A DNA stretch of 12,868 bases from Candidatus Cloacimonadota bacterium (GTDB lineage: Bacteria > Cloacimonadota > Cloacimonadia > Cloacimonadales > Cloacimonadaceae): assembly GCA_028703735.1 (NCBI GenBank), contig JAQVMI010000018.1:1-12868 (forward strand), read 5' to 3'. The notes beneath the pieces are model-generated. The model did no database searches and was not told the origin of the DNA. It was given only the letters and a program-made list of their open reading frames with translations. Shown here piece after piece: positions 12,572-12,868 of this stretch (positions are counted from its first letter, which is position 1; each line of letters begins with the position of its first letter). Both the position numbers and the translations under genes were made by a program.

Positions 12572-12868
12572 CGTTTTATTTCAGAGAGTCGCATAATACC
12601 ACAGAATAGCCTAAAACCGCTTATTGAATAGTATTACACCGTATTCTGTGTACTGTATAAGTCTGGAGTCGATACTGCTTGAATATTCATTTTTATAGAG
12701 ATATCTTTTTCAGCCGTATGGACTTCAGCGGCACCTGAATAAAAAACTTTGGAATAGTATGACTGTATTGTCTTAGCAGTCTCTGTTACAAAGAAGGGCA
12801 ATACGAGCTTTAACTTGACTTTTTAATCAGGAATAATTTCCCTGCCTTTGTTGCATAGCTTTAGCTAT
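12572..12868. other. Gene-free downstream region
   Basis: No open frame with a ribosome binding site is visible on either strand. I find no convincing intrinsic terminator for the preceding operon, that is no GC-rich hairpin followed by a T run. What can be pointed to is a nine-base inverted repeat (own entry), a weak dyad GACTG-N11-CAGTC at 12761..12781, an isolated TTGACT at 12815..12820 without a good -10, and ATAGCT-TT-AGCTAT at the very edge (12855..12868), which may continue beyond the window. Confidence 0.5.
12600..12650. repeat. Nine-base perfect inverted repeat downstream of the T9SS-protein gene
   Basis: CACAGAATA (12600..12608) and TATTCTGTG (12642..12650) are exact reverse complements separated by 33 bases, starting 28 bases after the stop codon. 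The arms are AT-rich and no T tract follows, so an intrinsic terminator is unlikely. An mRNA 3'-end stem or a protein-binding site is possible. Confidence 0.3.

Noticed and set aside
12761-12781. GACTG-N11-CAGTC hairpin as a transcription terminator
   Set aside because: The stem is only five bases, its loop is long, and no T run follows.
12815-12868. Promoter for a following gene starting with TTGACT
   Set aside because: No -10-like hexamer is found at 16-18 bases, and no downstream gene is visible in the window to support it.
1-12868. CRISPR array, tRNA/rRNA gene, insertion sequence or phage module
   Set aside because: No regularly spaced direct repeats, no cloverleaf or rRNA-like sequence, and no transposase, integrase or phage gene was seen on either strand. 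The repeats found are protein-level modules within one gene.

Overview
The window looks like a piece of a Gram-negative genome of the Fibrobacterota–Chlorobiota–Bacteroidota (FCB) group, most probably a Candidatus Cloacimonadota-like organism. The basis is (i) a canonical type A type IX secretion (T9SS) C-terminal sorting domain on the 418-residue protein at the right end, (ii) a very long secreted protein made of NW-type, beta-solenoid, ASH/Hydin-like and FN3-like modules, and (iii) a mid-length domain in the 418-residue protein that I associate from memory with Cloacimonadota surface proteins. The phylum call is inference; no rRNA or other phylogenetic marker is present.

Layout. The left 10 kb is one giant minus-strand gene (3,339 residues, complement 107..10126). 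It starts with a signal peptide, continues through a propeptide-like region and a papain-fold (C39/C10-like) cysteine peptidase with Cys234, His357 and Asn375, then a small Ig-like domain. About 1,600 residues of beta-solenoid follow, with at least nine divergent copies of one module. The C-terminal part holds ASH/Hydin-like domains, a MAM/cleaved-adhesin-like domain and a strict FN3/ASH super-repeat with a period of 206-209 residues. It reads as a secreted protease-adhesin.

The C-terminus is abnormal. The third FN3-like repeat matches its two predecessors without gaps up to Cys3334, then homology stops and the frame closes six codons later. From about position 126 leftwards a different minus-strand frame carries what looks like the N-terminal part of a Bacteroidota-type outer-membrane beta-barrel protein (AMGGISYGLR, then NPASYSELDSLTFIF) that lacks its own start and signal peptide. 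The giant gene therefore seems joined to an unrelated gene, either by a real deletion or rearrangement or by an assembly chimera. It has lost the C-terminal sorting signal it would be expected to carry.

A roughly 430-base divergent intergenic region (10127..10553) separates the giant gene from a plus-strand pair: a secreted or lipid-anchored alpha/beta hydrolase (10554..11297) and, 17 bases later, the T9SS-type secreted protein (11315..12571). The last ~300 bases carry no gene that I can support. All three complete or near-complete genes have export signals, so the window is a cell-surface/secretome locus. No RNA gene, CRISPR array or insertion sequence was seen.
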